From the NCBI RefSeq assembly GCF_002251435.1, contig NZ_NPJI01000028.1:1-57607 (forward strand): a stretch of DNA of 57,607 nt. Direction: 5' to 3'. Shown piece after piece: positions 16,029 to 23,617 of this stretch. The notes under the pieces were generated by a model. It saw only the letters and a program-made list of their open reading frames with translations. It was not told where the DNA came from and did not search any database. The stretch comes from Prevotella sp. P2-180 (GTDB lineage Bacteria > Bacteroidota > Bacteroidia > Bacteroidales > Bacteroidaceae). Both the position numbers and the translations under genes were made by a program. Every line of letters begins with the position of its first letter. Position 1 is the stretch's first letter.

Positions 16029-16097
16029 CATACTCTATTAATTTTGATTTTTGAAGTCCATTGTGGAAGTCGCCCGCGTCCCCGGTGAGTGCGTAGC

Positions 16098-16220
16098 TGG
16101 TCACAGGGACAGGTATCTTGGTTCACCATTATAAGACCCTCTATTAGCTCGCAAATATTCCCTTTCGATTCAAAAAACCGTCGAATAATTTGGAGAAAAA
16201 AAATAAAAACCGTATTTTTG
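16098..16220 (+). promoter_or_regulatory. Repeated REP-promoter block before Bro-N copy B
   Basis: The block starts TCACAGGGACAGGTATCTTG and runs into a full promoter: TTTG (16189-16192), 20 nt, TATTTTTG (16213-16220). Nearly the same block precedes the other Bro-N copies (2408-2528 and 19079-19199). The 16029-16097 part upstream holds nothing I recognise. Confidence 0.65.
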
Positions 16221-16270
16221 CAGTATCATTGCTTTTAGACGAAAACAAACGGCAATTAAAATGGGACAAT

Positions 16271-17134
16271 ATGACAAAGCGTGAAATATCCAAATTGTTT
16301 GAAGACAGAAAGATTCGTACCGTATGGGACGATAAGGAAGAGAAGTGGTACTTCTCTATTGTTGATGTTGTGGCTGTACTTACAGATAGTGAGAATCCAC
16401 AAACCTATTGGCGAGTATTGAAAAACCGCCTTAAAAAAGAGGGCAATCAAACCGTTACAAATTGTAACGCTTTGAAACTTCGTGCTGCCGATGGCAAGAT
16501 GCGATTGACAGATGTGGCTGATACTGAGCAACTTTTCCGTTTAATCCAATCCATACCTTCTCCCAAGACAGAACCCATCAAACAATGGATAGCCCATGTG
16601 GCAGCAGAGCGTATTGACCAAATGCAAGACCCCGAGCTGAACATCCAGCAAGCAATGATGGACTACAAGCGTCTCGGTTACTCTGACAATTGGATCAACC
16701 AACGCCTAAAGAGTATCGAGATACGCAAGGACTTGACAGACCAATGGAAGCTTCACAATGTGGAGGAGGGCATACAGTATGCCACCCTCACCGACATCAT
16801 TTATCAACATTGGTCAGGCAAAACAGCCAAGGAATACAAGGAATTTAAGGGTTTGAAGAAAGAAAACCTGCGTGACAATATGACCAACGAGGAACTGGTG
16901 TTGAACATGCTTGCGGAACTCTCTACGACCAGCATCTCCAAATCCAAGAATCCTCAGACGTTAGAGGATAATATGAAGTGTGCTGCTGATGGCGGCGATG
17001 TGGCAAGGGTAGCTCGTGATCAATTGGAGGCCAAGACTGGACGTAATGTTGTTTCCCCGCTGTCGGCAAAGAGGTTTTTTGAAGAGCAGAGGCCTAATAA
17101 AGAGTTAGAAGATGGCGAAGAGAAGGAAGAATAA
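16271..17134 (+). CDS. Bro-N domain protein (phage antirepressor-like), complete copy B
   Basis: I start the 287-residue protein at MTKREISKLF (16271); an upstream in-frame ATG at 16190 would sit inside the promoter. Residues 1-105 hold the Bro-N DNA-binding domain with WYFSIVDVVAVLTDS and LRLIQSIPSPK-type blocks (here LFRLIQSIPSPKTEPIKQW). The C-terminal part contains EGIQYATLTDIIYQHWSGKT and a helical tail. These proteins are frequent in Bacteroidales accessory DNA and resemble phage antirepressors or DinD-like proteins; the real role is unknown. The middle of the Bro-N domain differs from copy A, while both ends match it. Confidence 0.8.
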   Translation: MTKREISKLFEDRKIRTVWDDKEEKWYFSIVDVVAVLTDSENPQTYWRVLKNRLKKEGNQTVTNCNALKLRAADGKMRLTDVADTEQLFRLIQSIPSPKTEPIKQWIAHVAAERIDQMQDPELNIQQAMMDYKRLGYSDNWINQRLKSIEIRKDLTDQWKLHNVEEGIQYATLTDIIYQHWSGKTAKEYKEFKGLKKENLRDNMTNEELVLNMLAELSTTSISKSKNPQTLEDNMKCAADGGDVARVARDQLEAKTGRNVVSPLSAKRFFEEQRPNKELEDGEEKEE

Positions 17135-17217
17135 ATCGGCGCACCCGACAAGTTGCGTATGATTTTGAAAAAGCAACCATTGCCAAGAGAACAATCCCCA
17201 AAATTTCGGACCTTTTT

Positions 17218-17477
17218 GGGACCTCGGTGCCAAACATCAGTTGTTATATAACTAATATTCTGAAAGACAGGGAGTTGTACTAAAGTTCAGTTATCAAGGA
17301 TTATTTGATAACTGCCTCTGACGGCAAGAAATACAATGTCGTTTGCTACTCATTGGAGATTTTTGCGGAAACGTAAAAACAAATTGCTCTATGCCGTCAC
17401 TCACAATACGGCGGCGGAAATCGCGTCTTCAAGTGTAGATGCTTCAAAGCCAAATATGGGTCTTACATCATGGAAGG
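17218..17477 (+). pseudogene. RhuM-like protein relic, internally deleted (copy B)
   Basis: Nearly identical to the relic at 2012-2272, with the same in-frame TAA after DRELY, the same fused C-terminal piece (THNTAAEIASSSVDAS and NMGLTSWKG) and the same missing centre. Here it lies between Bro-N copy B and the 3' end of the AAA-DUF4143 gene. Because both copies share the damage, the relic was already dead when the segment was duplicated. Confidence 0.65.
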
Positions 17478-17576
17478 GGGGCGCGACGGGGCTCGGAAGG
17501 AGACGGGAATAGTAGACGTTGTAAAAACTGGTGCGGCTGATGTTCAGCGGGTCACAGGAACCCTATCTCTCAATGT

Positions 17577-18941
17577 TCAGGAGAGTTGAGAGAGGGCGTA
17601 GAGGGGGCAGATGTCCACGTGGCGGATGGCATTGTCATCGTCATGGTCGATGTAATCAAATGAACCGAAGTTCTCCAATGAGCAGCGGACAGCATTGTTG
17701 AGGTGTTTCTCGCGCATGAATATCCACAGACTCTTCATGCCGCCCTGTGTGCCAGCCTTTATCTCTATAGGCAATACCTTCATGCTGCGTATCGAGAGAT
17801 AATCTATCTCAGCAATGCTATTGCCCGTCTTTTCCCAATAAAAGAGTCGTGGCCGCATGACGGGGGCCTTGTATCTGGATATTTCAAGCCCTGCCACCAT
17901 CTCGGTAATGCTGCCCTTGTTGACAAGGTCCTGAGGGGTGGCGGTCATGATGAGCTTGATGAGGTCGTGGCCCAATTGTCCGTCAAGATGAAGTATCGCA
18001 AGCAATAGGCCAGAATCGAGAAAGAGGTATTTTGCGCGTTTTTCGTCGGATTCGGCATCAAGTGGTACTCCGTTGGCGGAGGTGGCCACTACTGGTATAA
18101 CTAGTCCGGCAAGTGTGAGCAAATTGAGTGCCTCTCGAATCTGAGCACTGCGGTATCCCTCTGAAATACGTGAAAACGTGAGTTTCTGTCCTATCTGATG
18201 GCACACTCCGTGAAGGGTGAGTCGGAGCAGTTCGGGATTGACGCGTCTGCCGTATTTGTTGAAGTCATCCTCATAGGTGAGTATGATGTCTTGATGCACT
18301 TGTTGGCATTTCAGAAAGTCGGTTGTTTCCCGCCATGTGGCTACGGCCTCGGGCATTCCGCCTACTATCAGGTAGGTGCGAAACAGATTCACCAGTTTGT
18401 CGTGAAAGGGGACATCGAGCGGATGTGTGGCTGTTGCCTCACGGCGCATTGCAAGCAGTCCCCCCATATCCATTGCCACAAGAAACTCGTCGAAGGTCAT
18501 GGGATACATAAAGACACTATGGATTCTGCCTACACCAAATGTAGGAAGACTCTGAAGGGCGAACTCCAACAGTGAGCCTGCTGCTATGACATGAAGCTCG
18601 GGATAGTCTTCCTTGAAAAATCTCAATGCCATGATCGCCTCGGGGCATGCCTGTATCTCGTCGAGGAACAAAAGTGTCTGCCCAGGAATAATGGGCACCT
18701 GAATATAATTGGATATTTTGCTGGAAATAAGCTTCACGTCGAGGTCGCCCTTGAAAAAGTTGGCTATTGACTTTGCACTTTCAAAGTTTACCTCTGCAAA
18801 ATACTTGAACTGGGTGCCTAAATGACGTACGGCGGATGATTTGCCCACTTGTCTTGCTCCGCGCAAGAGTAGGGGTTTGTGGGTGGTGCTTTCTTTCCAG
18901 TCTTCGAGTGTTTTGTCGATATTTCTGCTGATATATTTCAT
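17577..18941 (-). CDS. AAA ATPase with DUF4143 C-terminal domain
   Basis: The 454-residue protein has Walker A GARQVGKSS (residues 28-36), Walker B LLFLDEIQACPEA, and a C-terminal DUF4143 with a PD-(D/E)XK-like core EIDYL...VLPIEIKAG. This is a very common accessory ATPase family in Bacteroidales (AAA_14 plus DUF4143); its function is unknown, with conflict or nuclease roles suspected. The start MKYISRNIDKTLEDW fits the promoter at 18973-19004. A 5' stub of the same gene is kept at 2278-2334. Confidence 0.85.
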   Translation of the reverse strand: MKYISRNIDKTLEDWKESTTHKPLLLRGARQVGKSSAVRHLGTQFKYFAEVNFESAKSIANFFKGDLDVKLISSKISNYIQVPIIPGQTLLFLDEIQACPEAIMALRFFKEDYPELHVIAAGSLLEFALQSLPTFGVGRIHSVFMYPMTFDEFLVAMDMGGLLAMRREATATHPLDVPFHDKLVNLFRTYLIVGGMPEAVATWRETTDFLKCQQVHQDIILTYEDDFNKYGRRVNPELLRLTLHGVCHQIGQKLTFSRISEGYRSAQIREALNLLTLAGLVIPVVATSANGVPLDAESDEKRAKYLFLDSGLLLAILHLDGQLGHDLIKLIMTATPQDLVNKGSITEMVAGLEISRYKAPVMRPRLFYWEKTGNSIAEIDYLSIRSMKVLPIEIKAGTQGGMKSLWIFMREKHLNNAVRCSLENFGSFDYIDHDDDNAIRHVDICPLYALSQLS

Positions 18942-18972
18942 ATTGATGCCATATTTTACTGATTATCAGCTG

Positions 18973-19004
18973 CAAAGATATAAAAAATGCCGAAATCCGA
19001 CAAA
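18973..19004 (-). promoter_or_regulatory. Promoter of the AAA-DUF4143 gene
   Basis: TTTG (19001-19004), 20 nt and TATCTTTG (18973-18980) on the minus strand match the Bacteroidota consensus exactly. The spacer contains a TCGG...CCGA-type dyad that belongs to the 32-bp repeats, so a repressor bound there would block the promoter. Confidence 0.7.
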
Positions 19005-19077
19005 TAATTCTTGAAAAAATGTCGAAATCCGACAAATAATTCTTGAAAAAATGTCGAAATCCGACAAATAATTCTCG
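18982..19077. repeat. Three 32-bp tandem repeats (operator-like) before AAA-DUF4143
   Basis: Three adjacent 32-bp units each contain TGTCGAAATCCGACA, an imperfect dyad (the first unit has TGCCG). On the minus strand each also supplies a TTTG that can serve as a -33 box; the first unit overlaps the real promoter. Copy A keeps one unit (about 2375-2406). The last unit abuts the REP-promoter block. Confidence 0.75.
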
Positions 19078-19078
19078 G

Positions 19079-19321
19079 GTCACAGGGACAGGTACCTTGG
19101 TTCACCATTATAAAACCCTCTATTATCTCGCAAATATTCCCTTTCGATTCAAAAAACCGTCGAATAATTTGGAGAAAAAAAATAAAATCCGTATTTTTGC
19201 AGTATCATTGCTTTTAGATGAAAACAAATGGCAATTAAAATGGGACAATATGACAAAGCGTGAAATATCCAAATTGTTTGAAGACAGAAATATTCGTACC
19301 GTATGGGATGATAAGGAAGAG
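19079..19321 (+). pseudogene. Promoter block and 5' stub of a third Bro-N gene
   Basis: The REP-promoter block (19079-19199, -7 box 19192-19199) is followed by the ATG at 19250 and 24 codons identical to the other Bro-N genes except for one (NI for KI). The reading frame is cut at 19321 by a GGGACAGG palindrome. It cannot make a Bro-N domain. Confidence 0.75.
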
Positions 19322-19424
19322 GCGGGACAGGGGACAGGTCAGTGTCCTGCCTCCTCAATTATTTTATAACATTTGAGATTATATTTTTGACTATTCCTGC
19401 GGGACAGTGACCTGTCACCTGTCC
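19322..19424. repeat. Pair of REP-like palindromes
   Basis: GCGGGACAGGGGACAGGTCA with GTGTCCTGCC (19322-19351) and GCGGGACAGTGACCTGTCAC with CTGTCC (19399-19424) are two GGGACAGG hairpins about 50 nt apart. They separate the Bro-N stub from the Fic fragment and touch the ends of both. Confidence 0.6.
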
Positions 19425-19930
19425 TTTCCTTCTATTTGCGAAGGATTCAACATGGTGTACGTTCTGTTTCTGTTACCTCCCTTCGCTGCGAGATAGCCAA
19501 ACTCCGTAAGTTGTCGCAAGTAGCGTTTTGCGGTGGTTGCAGTAAATCCAAACTGCTGAACGATGGTTTCTGTCGTCGTTTCTTCTTTATCGGCCATAAA
19601 GACAAGAATGCTGGACAGTTTATCCGCCAAAGAGGGCTTTATCGACCATTTATCGACCATTTCCTTCGCAAAACCATGTTTATCGACCATTTCAGATGCC
19701 ATATTCTTTATAAATTGGTCGATATCCTGTTTCAGGTGACTGCAATGCAGGCGGCTCATACAATTCAGGAAAATCTCTATGTTTTCTTCTTCTCTTGTGT
19801 CGATTAGCGCCTGTATGTATTCTGCCTTATCTTCTTTCAGCACCTTTGTGGGTAATACACCATATTCCATCTGCAGCAGGTTCATCAGCAGCCGGCATGT
19901 TCGTCCGTTGCCGTCAGCCCAAGGATGGAT
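19415..19930 (-). pseudogene. Fic C-terminal fragment
   Basis: The fragment begins in the active site (IHPWADGNGRTCRLLMN) and runs through the C-terminal half: a helix with DKAEYIQALIDTREEENIEI and a winged-helix-like end (TTAKRYLRQLTEFGYLAAKG). The N-terminal half with the inhibitory helix is missing. The open frame continues to 19987 only because the REP palindrome adds MVHSFGTMNIGTRTCPLSR, which is not Fic sequence. Bases 19804-19930 equal bases 1-127, so this copy also shows how the gene at the left edge probably ends. Confidence 0.75.
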
Positions 19931-19991
19931 TCGGGACAGGGGACAGGTCCGTGTCCCGATGTTCATAGTCCCGAAAGAGTGAACCAAGTTC
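19931..19991. repeat. REP-like GGGACAGG palindrome, copy B
   Basis: Identical to 980-1040. In copy A about 850 bases (the Fic 5' half plus its promoter) lie between the Fic active-site codons and this element; here the two are fused at 19930/19931, so that stretch has been deleted. Confidence 0.75.
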
Positions 19992-20050
19992 TATCCGTTA
20001 ATTATTTGTAACATTTCCATCCTTTATATTGCAGTTTCAACAAAAAGGAT

Positions 20051-20058
20051 TATCTTTG
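20051..20058 (+). promoter_or_regulatory. -7 box of Rpn copy B
   Basis: TATCTTTG, 17 nt before the ATG, in sequence identical to copy A (1100-1107). Confidence 0.55.
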
Positions 20059-20075
20059 CCATCAAAAAGCGAGAT

Positions 20076-20984
20076 ATGGCAAAATATATTAATCCTTTCA
20101 CCGACGTTGGTTTCAAGAGAATCTTCGGACAAGAGCTGTCGAAACCGCTGCTGCTCGACTTCCTCAACAGCCTGTTTGAGGGAGAGAAGCGCATCGTAAA
20201 CCTTACATTCCTCGACAAGGAGCAGCCTGCACTGTTTGAGGAAGACAGGTCGCTGATTTACGACATTTATTGCGAGACCGACGAGGGAGAGAAGATAATA
20301 GTTGAGATGCAAAACAAGTCGCAGCCATTCTTCAAGAACAGGAGCATATACTACGTGTCGGAGTCGATAGCCCGCCAGGGCGAGCGGGGTTCGTCATGGA
20401 ACTATGAGATAGACTCTGTTTATCTTGTAGCTTTCCTTAATTTCAGCCCCCTGGATTTCAAGAAACAGTTCCGCACTGATGTCGTTCTTGCCGAGAAGGA
20501 TACAAAGGAGCAGTTCTCCGATAAGTTGCGTATGATATACCTCCAGCTCCCTTTGTTCAAGAAGGAGGCTGATGAATGTGAGAATCAAGTAGAACGTTGG
20601 ATTTATTTGTTAAAGAATATGGAAACATTAAACAGATTGCCCTGGGCGGCTCAGAGTGCCGTTTTCAAGAAGCTCGAGAGCATAGCCGATGTAAGCGCTA
20701 TGACCCGTGCCGAGCGCCTGCAATACGACGAGGCACTGAAGAAATACCGCGACACCATCAGTGTGTTTGAGGGTGCAAGAATGGAAGGACGTGCGGAAGG
20801 ACGTGCGGAAGGACGTGCGGAAGGACGTGCGGAAGGACGTGCGGAAGGACGTGCGGAAGGACGTGCGGAAGGACGAAAGGACGAGAAAATTGCAAATGCC
20901 CGCAAGATGAAGTCCTATGGCTTGGCATTGGAAATGATAGCCGACATAACAGGTTTGACAATAGATGAAGTGAGGGACTTGTAG
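20076..20984 (+). CDS. Rpn family recombination-promoting nuclease / PD-(D/E)XK putative transposase, copy B
   Basis: The 302-residue paralogue of 1125-2009 keeps the same PD-(D/E)XK core (YDIYCETDEG, IVEMQ). The repeat region holds seven RAEG units (20790-20873) after a single MEG, instead of five MEGR units. The last 30 residues (KMKSYGLALEMIADITGLTI) differ at about six positions. Nucleotide differences in the first 680 bases are few and mostly silent, so the divergence is concentrated in the repeat and the tail. The tail may be a specificity or partner-binding part. Confidence 0.85.
   Translation: MAKYINPFTDVGFKRIFGQELSKPLLLDFLNSLFEGEKRIVNLTFLDKEQPALFEEDRSLIYDIYCETDEGEKIIVEMQNKSQPFFKNRSIYYVSESIARQGERGSSWNYEIDSVYLVAFLNFSPLDFKKQFRTDVVLAEKDTKEQFSDKLRMIYLQLPLFKKEADECENQVERWIYLLKNMETLNRLPWAAQSAVFKKLESIADVSAMTRAERLQYDEALKKYRDTISVFEGARMEGRAEGRAEGRAEGRAEGRAEGRAEGRAEGRKDEKIANARKMKSYGLALEMIADITGLTIDEVRDL
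20790..20873 (+). repeat. 12-bp coding tandem repeat (seven RAEG units)
   Basis: Seven exact units of CGTGCGGAAGGA encode RAEG. Exact identity between units indicates recent expansion by slippage. The in-frame ATGs of copy A are absent apart from one at 20781. Confidence 0.8.
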
Positions 20985-21054
20985 TTCCTCACCTTTTTAT
21001 GGGTCGACCTGTCCCTATGACCCTATATCAAAATAACAAAATAATAAATATACT

Positions 21055-21762
21055 ATGAGCATTACAAACGCACAACCTGCACTGATAAGGGCGTTCTTCG
21101 CCTCGTTTGCAGAAGGAATACTGTCGGCTGACGCAGAAAAGGAGACGGGGACAGTGGAATTGACACCACAAAGGGTGAAACAGATTATGCTGGAACACTA
21201 TGAGGAAATATCTAAACACTTCTTCGACATACTTTTCAACCCTCTCGCACTCATTCACTACGACACGGCTGAGGAACTCGTGGCTATACTGAAATCGCCC
21301 GAGGTGGCCCCTACCCTCAACTCGCCCGTTGACCTCTTCCGCCATGTATGCCGAACAGAGGAAGCTCATGAGGACATGGTGACAGAATACCGACGGAACT
21401 TCGCGTCGCTGCTCGGAGGCAAGGTAATGTCGCTCGACGACTTCTATGCCGGTTTTCCAGACGGGTATCTTAACGACTGCACAGAAGACAAGGTGCGGGA
21501 GGTGAAGGCACTGACACAAGTGGTGGTAAGGGCTTTCTTCGCCGGACGAAAGGCGGCAAAGACGATGACGCCTTCGGGCACAAACCAGATATACATATTC
21601 AGACTGCTGCTCGACTCCATGCAGACTCTGCTACACCCTGCACCGGTGACAATGGACGACGACACCGACCTCAACACCGCCTTCGCCAAGGTTTGCCGAA
21701 ACAACGGAAATCTACAGACTATGTTGCAGACTATGCAAGAGACGATGATGGAGTTTAGTTAA
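21055..21762 (+). CDS. Hypothetical protein of 235 residues
   Basis: I do not recognise this family. The protein (MSITNAQPALIRAFFASFAE) is soluble and mainly helical, with FFDILFNPLALIHYDTAEEL and VVVRAFFAGRKAAKTM, and no catalytic pattern I can name. It stands alone after a small GGGTC/GACCC dyad (21001-21023) that resembles the REP elements and follows the Rpn gene by 70 nt. GC content looks higher than in the sulfur-type operon and closer to the core genes. Confidence 0.55.
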   Translation: MSITNAQPALIRAFFASFAEGILSADAEKETGTVELTPQRVKQIMLEHYEEISKHFFDILFNPLALIHYDTAEELVAILKSPEVAPTLNSPVDLFRHVCRTEEAHEDMVTEYRRNFASLLGGKVMSLDDFYAGFPDGYLNDCTEDKVREVKALTQVVVRAFFAGRKAAKTMTPSGTNQIYIFRLLLDSMQTLLHPAPVTMDDDTDLNTAFAKVCRNNGNLQTMLQTMQETMMEFS

Positions 21763-21820
21763 AAAGTGCAAAGTAAATCTGTTAAAAAAGTTGCACTTAT
21801 GCAAATATGAGCGTATAATG

Positions 21821-21852
21821 TTTGGATATTCTGCAAAAGAATTGTATCTTTG
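21821..21852 (+). promoter_or_regulatory. Promoter of the AAA/PD-(D/E)XK gene
   Basis: TTTG (21821-21824), 20 nt, TATCTTTG (21845-21852): a full consensus promoter 43 nt before the ATG. Confidence 0.7.
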
Positions 21853-21895
21853 CAATCAGTTGCAGGCTTATCTCTCCTGTGATGACTTGTAGAAT

Positions 21896-23470
21896 ATGGG
21901 CAGATATATAAATAAAGGTAATAATGCGTTTCGTGATATTGTTAACAGTGATTATGTTGACAAGACATCACTGATACCATTCATTAATTCGACGCTCAAC
22001 ACCGAGCGCCGCTATAGCTGCGTCAGCCGTTGCCGACGTTTCGGCAAGTCGATGGCGGCAAAGATGTTATGCGCATATTACGACAAGTCGTGCGACTCGC
22101 GGGAGCTGTTCCGTGGATTGGAAGCTGAAAAGCACAAGTCGTTTGAGAAGTGTCTTAACAAATACCTTGTCATTAGCATTGACATGACCGACTTTACAAC
22201 AAAATACCGTGGGGAACGGGAAATAGTGAGTCTAATCCAGCATGAAATTATGGATGATATAGTGGAAGTTTTCCCTGATACCAAAATAAAAGAGAGGGAT
22301 GACCTTATGGACGTCCTCTATAACATAAACGAGAGCACAGGCGACCGCTTTGTGATGATTATAGACGAGTGGGATGCCATACTGCGCGAGATGGGAACTG
22401 ATGAATACATCACGACATCATACGTTGACCTGCTTCGCCGCCTCTTCAAGGGTTCGGGGTCAAATGACGTCTTTGCCGGAGCATATCTGACAGGCATACT
22501 GCCAATAAAGAAATACAATACCGAGTCGGCGTTGAACAATTTCCGCGAATACTCGATGATTTATCCTGGCAGGATAGCCACATCTCTTGGTTTTACACAT
22601 ACAGAGGTTGAGAATCTGTGCAGGCAATATAGTATGGATATCAGAGAGATGGAACGCTGGTATGACGGCTATCGCATAGGAGATGAATCCCATATCTACA
22701 ATCCGTATTCTGTAATGAGGGCAATAGAGGATAACAGTTATCGAAGCTACTGGACAACAACAGGAGCCTACGACTCTGTCATTACTTATATACAGATGAA
22801 TTTTGAAGGTCTGAAGGACGATGTTATCCGTATGTTGGCTGGAGAGCACGTAGGTGTTGACACCACAGAGTTCTTGAATGACATGCATATTGTCAGGAGC
22901 AAGAATGATGTTCTCACTGTATTGATACATCTCGGCTATTTGGCATACGACCATGACAACCTGGAGTGTTATATCCCTAACAAGGAGGTGGCCGACGAGA
23001 TGAATAATGCCATCAAGGGCACATCATGGGAGCCTTTGATAAAGACGATACAGAATTCCAAGAACCTTCTCTCTGCTACCATATCGGGCAACGAGCAAGC
23101 CGTGGCTCAAGCCATAGACCTTGCCCATGACGAACACACGAGCATCCTCGCCTACAACGACGAGAACTCGCTTGCCTGTGTATTGTCCGTAGCATATATC
23201 TGGGCAAAGAACGAGTATGTCATCCATCGTGAGTATGCCACAGGCAAGGGCTATGCCGACCTTGTGATGATACCTCGCCGCAATGTCTCAAAGCCCGCCA
23301 TTGTCATCGAGTTGAAGTTCAACCACTCTTCCGATACCGCCATCGACCAGATAAAGCGTAAGGAATATCCCGCGAAATTGGCCGAATACACTGGCGAGAT
23401 ATTGCTTGTGGGGATAAACTACGACAAGGAGTCGAAACAGCATACTTGTAAGATAGAACGGTTGAAGTAA
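21896..23470 (+). CDS. AAA-ATPase-like protein with PD-(D/E)XK nuclease domain
   Basis: The 524-residue protein starts MGRYINKGNNAFRDIVNSDYV, typical of the AAA-ATPase_like/DUF1703-type family frequent in Bacteroidales. The P-loop is the unusual SRCRRFGKSM (near residues 44-53), Walker B is MIIDEWDAI, and the C-terminal nuclease core is YADLVMIPRR...IVIELKFNHS (D-...-ExK). Its function is unknown; proteins of this group often occur in many copies next to conflict genes. It has its own promoter and a terminator at 23545-23590. Confidence 0.85.
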   Translation: MGRYINKGNNAFRDIVNSDYVDKTSLIPFINSTLNTERRYSCVSRCRRFGKSMAAKMLCAYYDKSCDSRELFRGLEAEKHKSFEKCLNKYLVISIDMTDFTTKYRGEREIVSLIQHEIMDDIVEVFPDTKIKERDDLMDVLYNINESTGDRFVMIIDEWDAILREMGTDEYITTSYVDLLRRLFKGSGSNDVFAGAYLTGILPIKKYNTESALNNFREYSMIYPGRIATSLGFTHTEVENLCRQYSMDIREMERWYDGYRIGDESHIYNPYSVMRAIEDNSYRSYWTTTGAYDSVITYIQMNFEGLKDDVIRMLAGEHVGVDTTEFLNDMHIVRSKNDVLTVLIHLGYLAYDHDNLECYIPNKEVADEMNNAIKGTSWEPLIKTIQNSKNLLSATISGNEQAVAQAIDLAHDEHTSILAYNDENSLACVLSVAYIWAKNEYVIHREYATGKGYADLVMIPRRNVSKPAIVIELKFNHSSDTAIDQIKRKEYPAKLAEYTGEILLVGINYDKESKQHTCKIERLK

Positions 23471-23544
23471 TCCGTCTTTGCTTGCGGATAGTTAATATTT
23501 GGTTATCAGCCTATTGGCCTTACGCTATGGTGACAGATGTTTTT

Positions 23545-23590
23545 AAAAAAAGGGTGCGGCCACACAAAGTGTAGTCGCACCCTTTTGTTT
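23545..23590. terminator. Bidirectional terminator
   Basis: GGGTGCGGC (23552-23560) and GTCGCACCC (23574-23582) form a strong stem with A-runs on the left and T-runs on the right. It lies between the convergent genes ending at 23470 and 23618, so it can stop transcription from both sides. Confidence 0.85.
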
Positions 23591-23617
23591 ATCTTATGAT
23601 GTAGGTAGCACCGTTAT

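Noticed and set aside
18982..19077. CRISPR-like array
   Set aside because: The three 32-bp units are directly adjacent without spacers and no cas gene is in the window; they fit promoter operators.
20790..20873. CRISPR or microsatellite outside a gene
   Set aside because: The 12-bp units are in frame inside the Rpn gene and encode a regular RAEG repeat.
1..23470. An intact prophage or integrative conjugative element
   Set aside because: No integrase, relaxase, coupling protein, phage structural gene or tRNA attachment site was seen; Bro-N and RhuM genes alone do not show a prophage.
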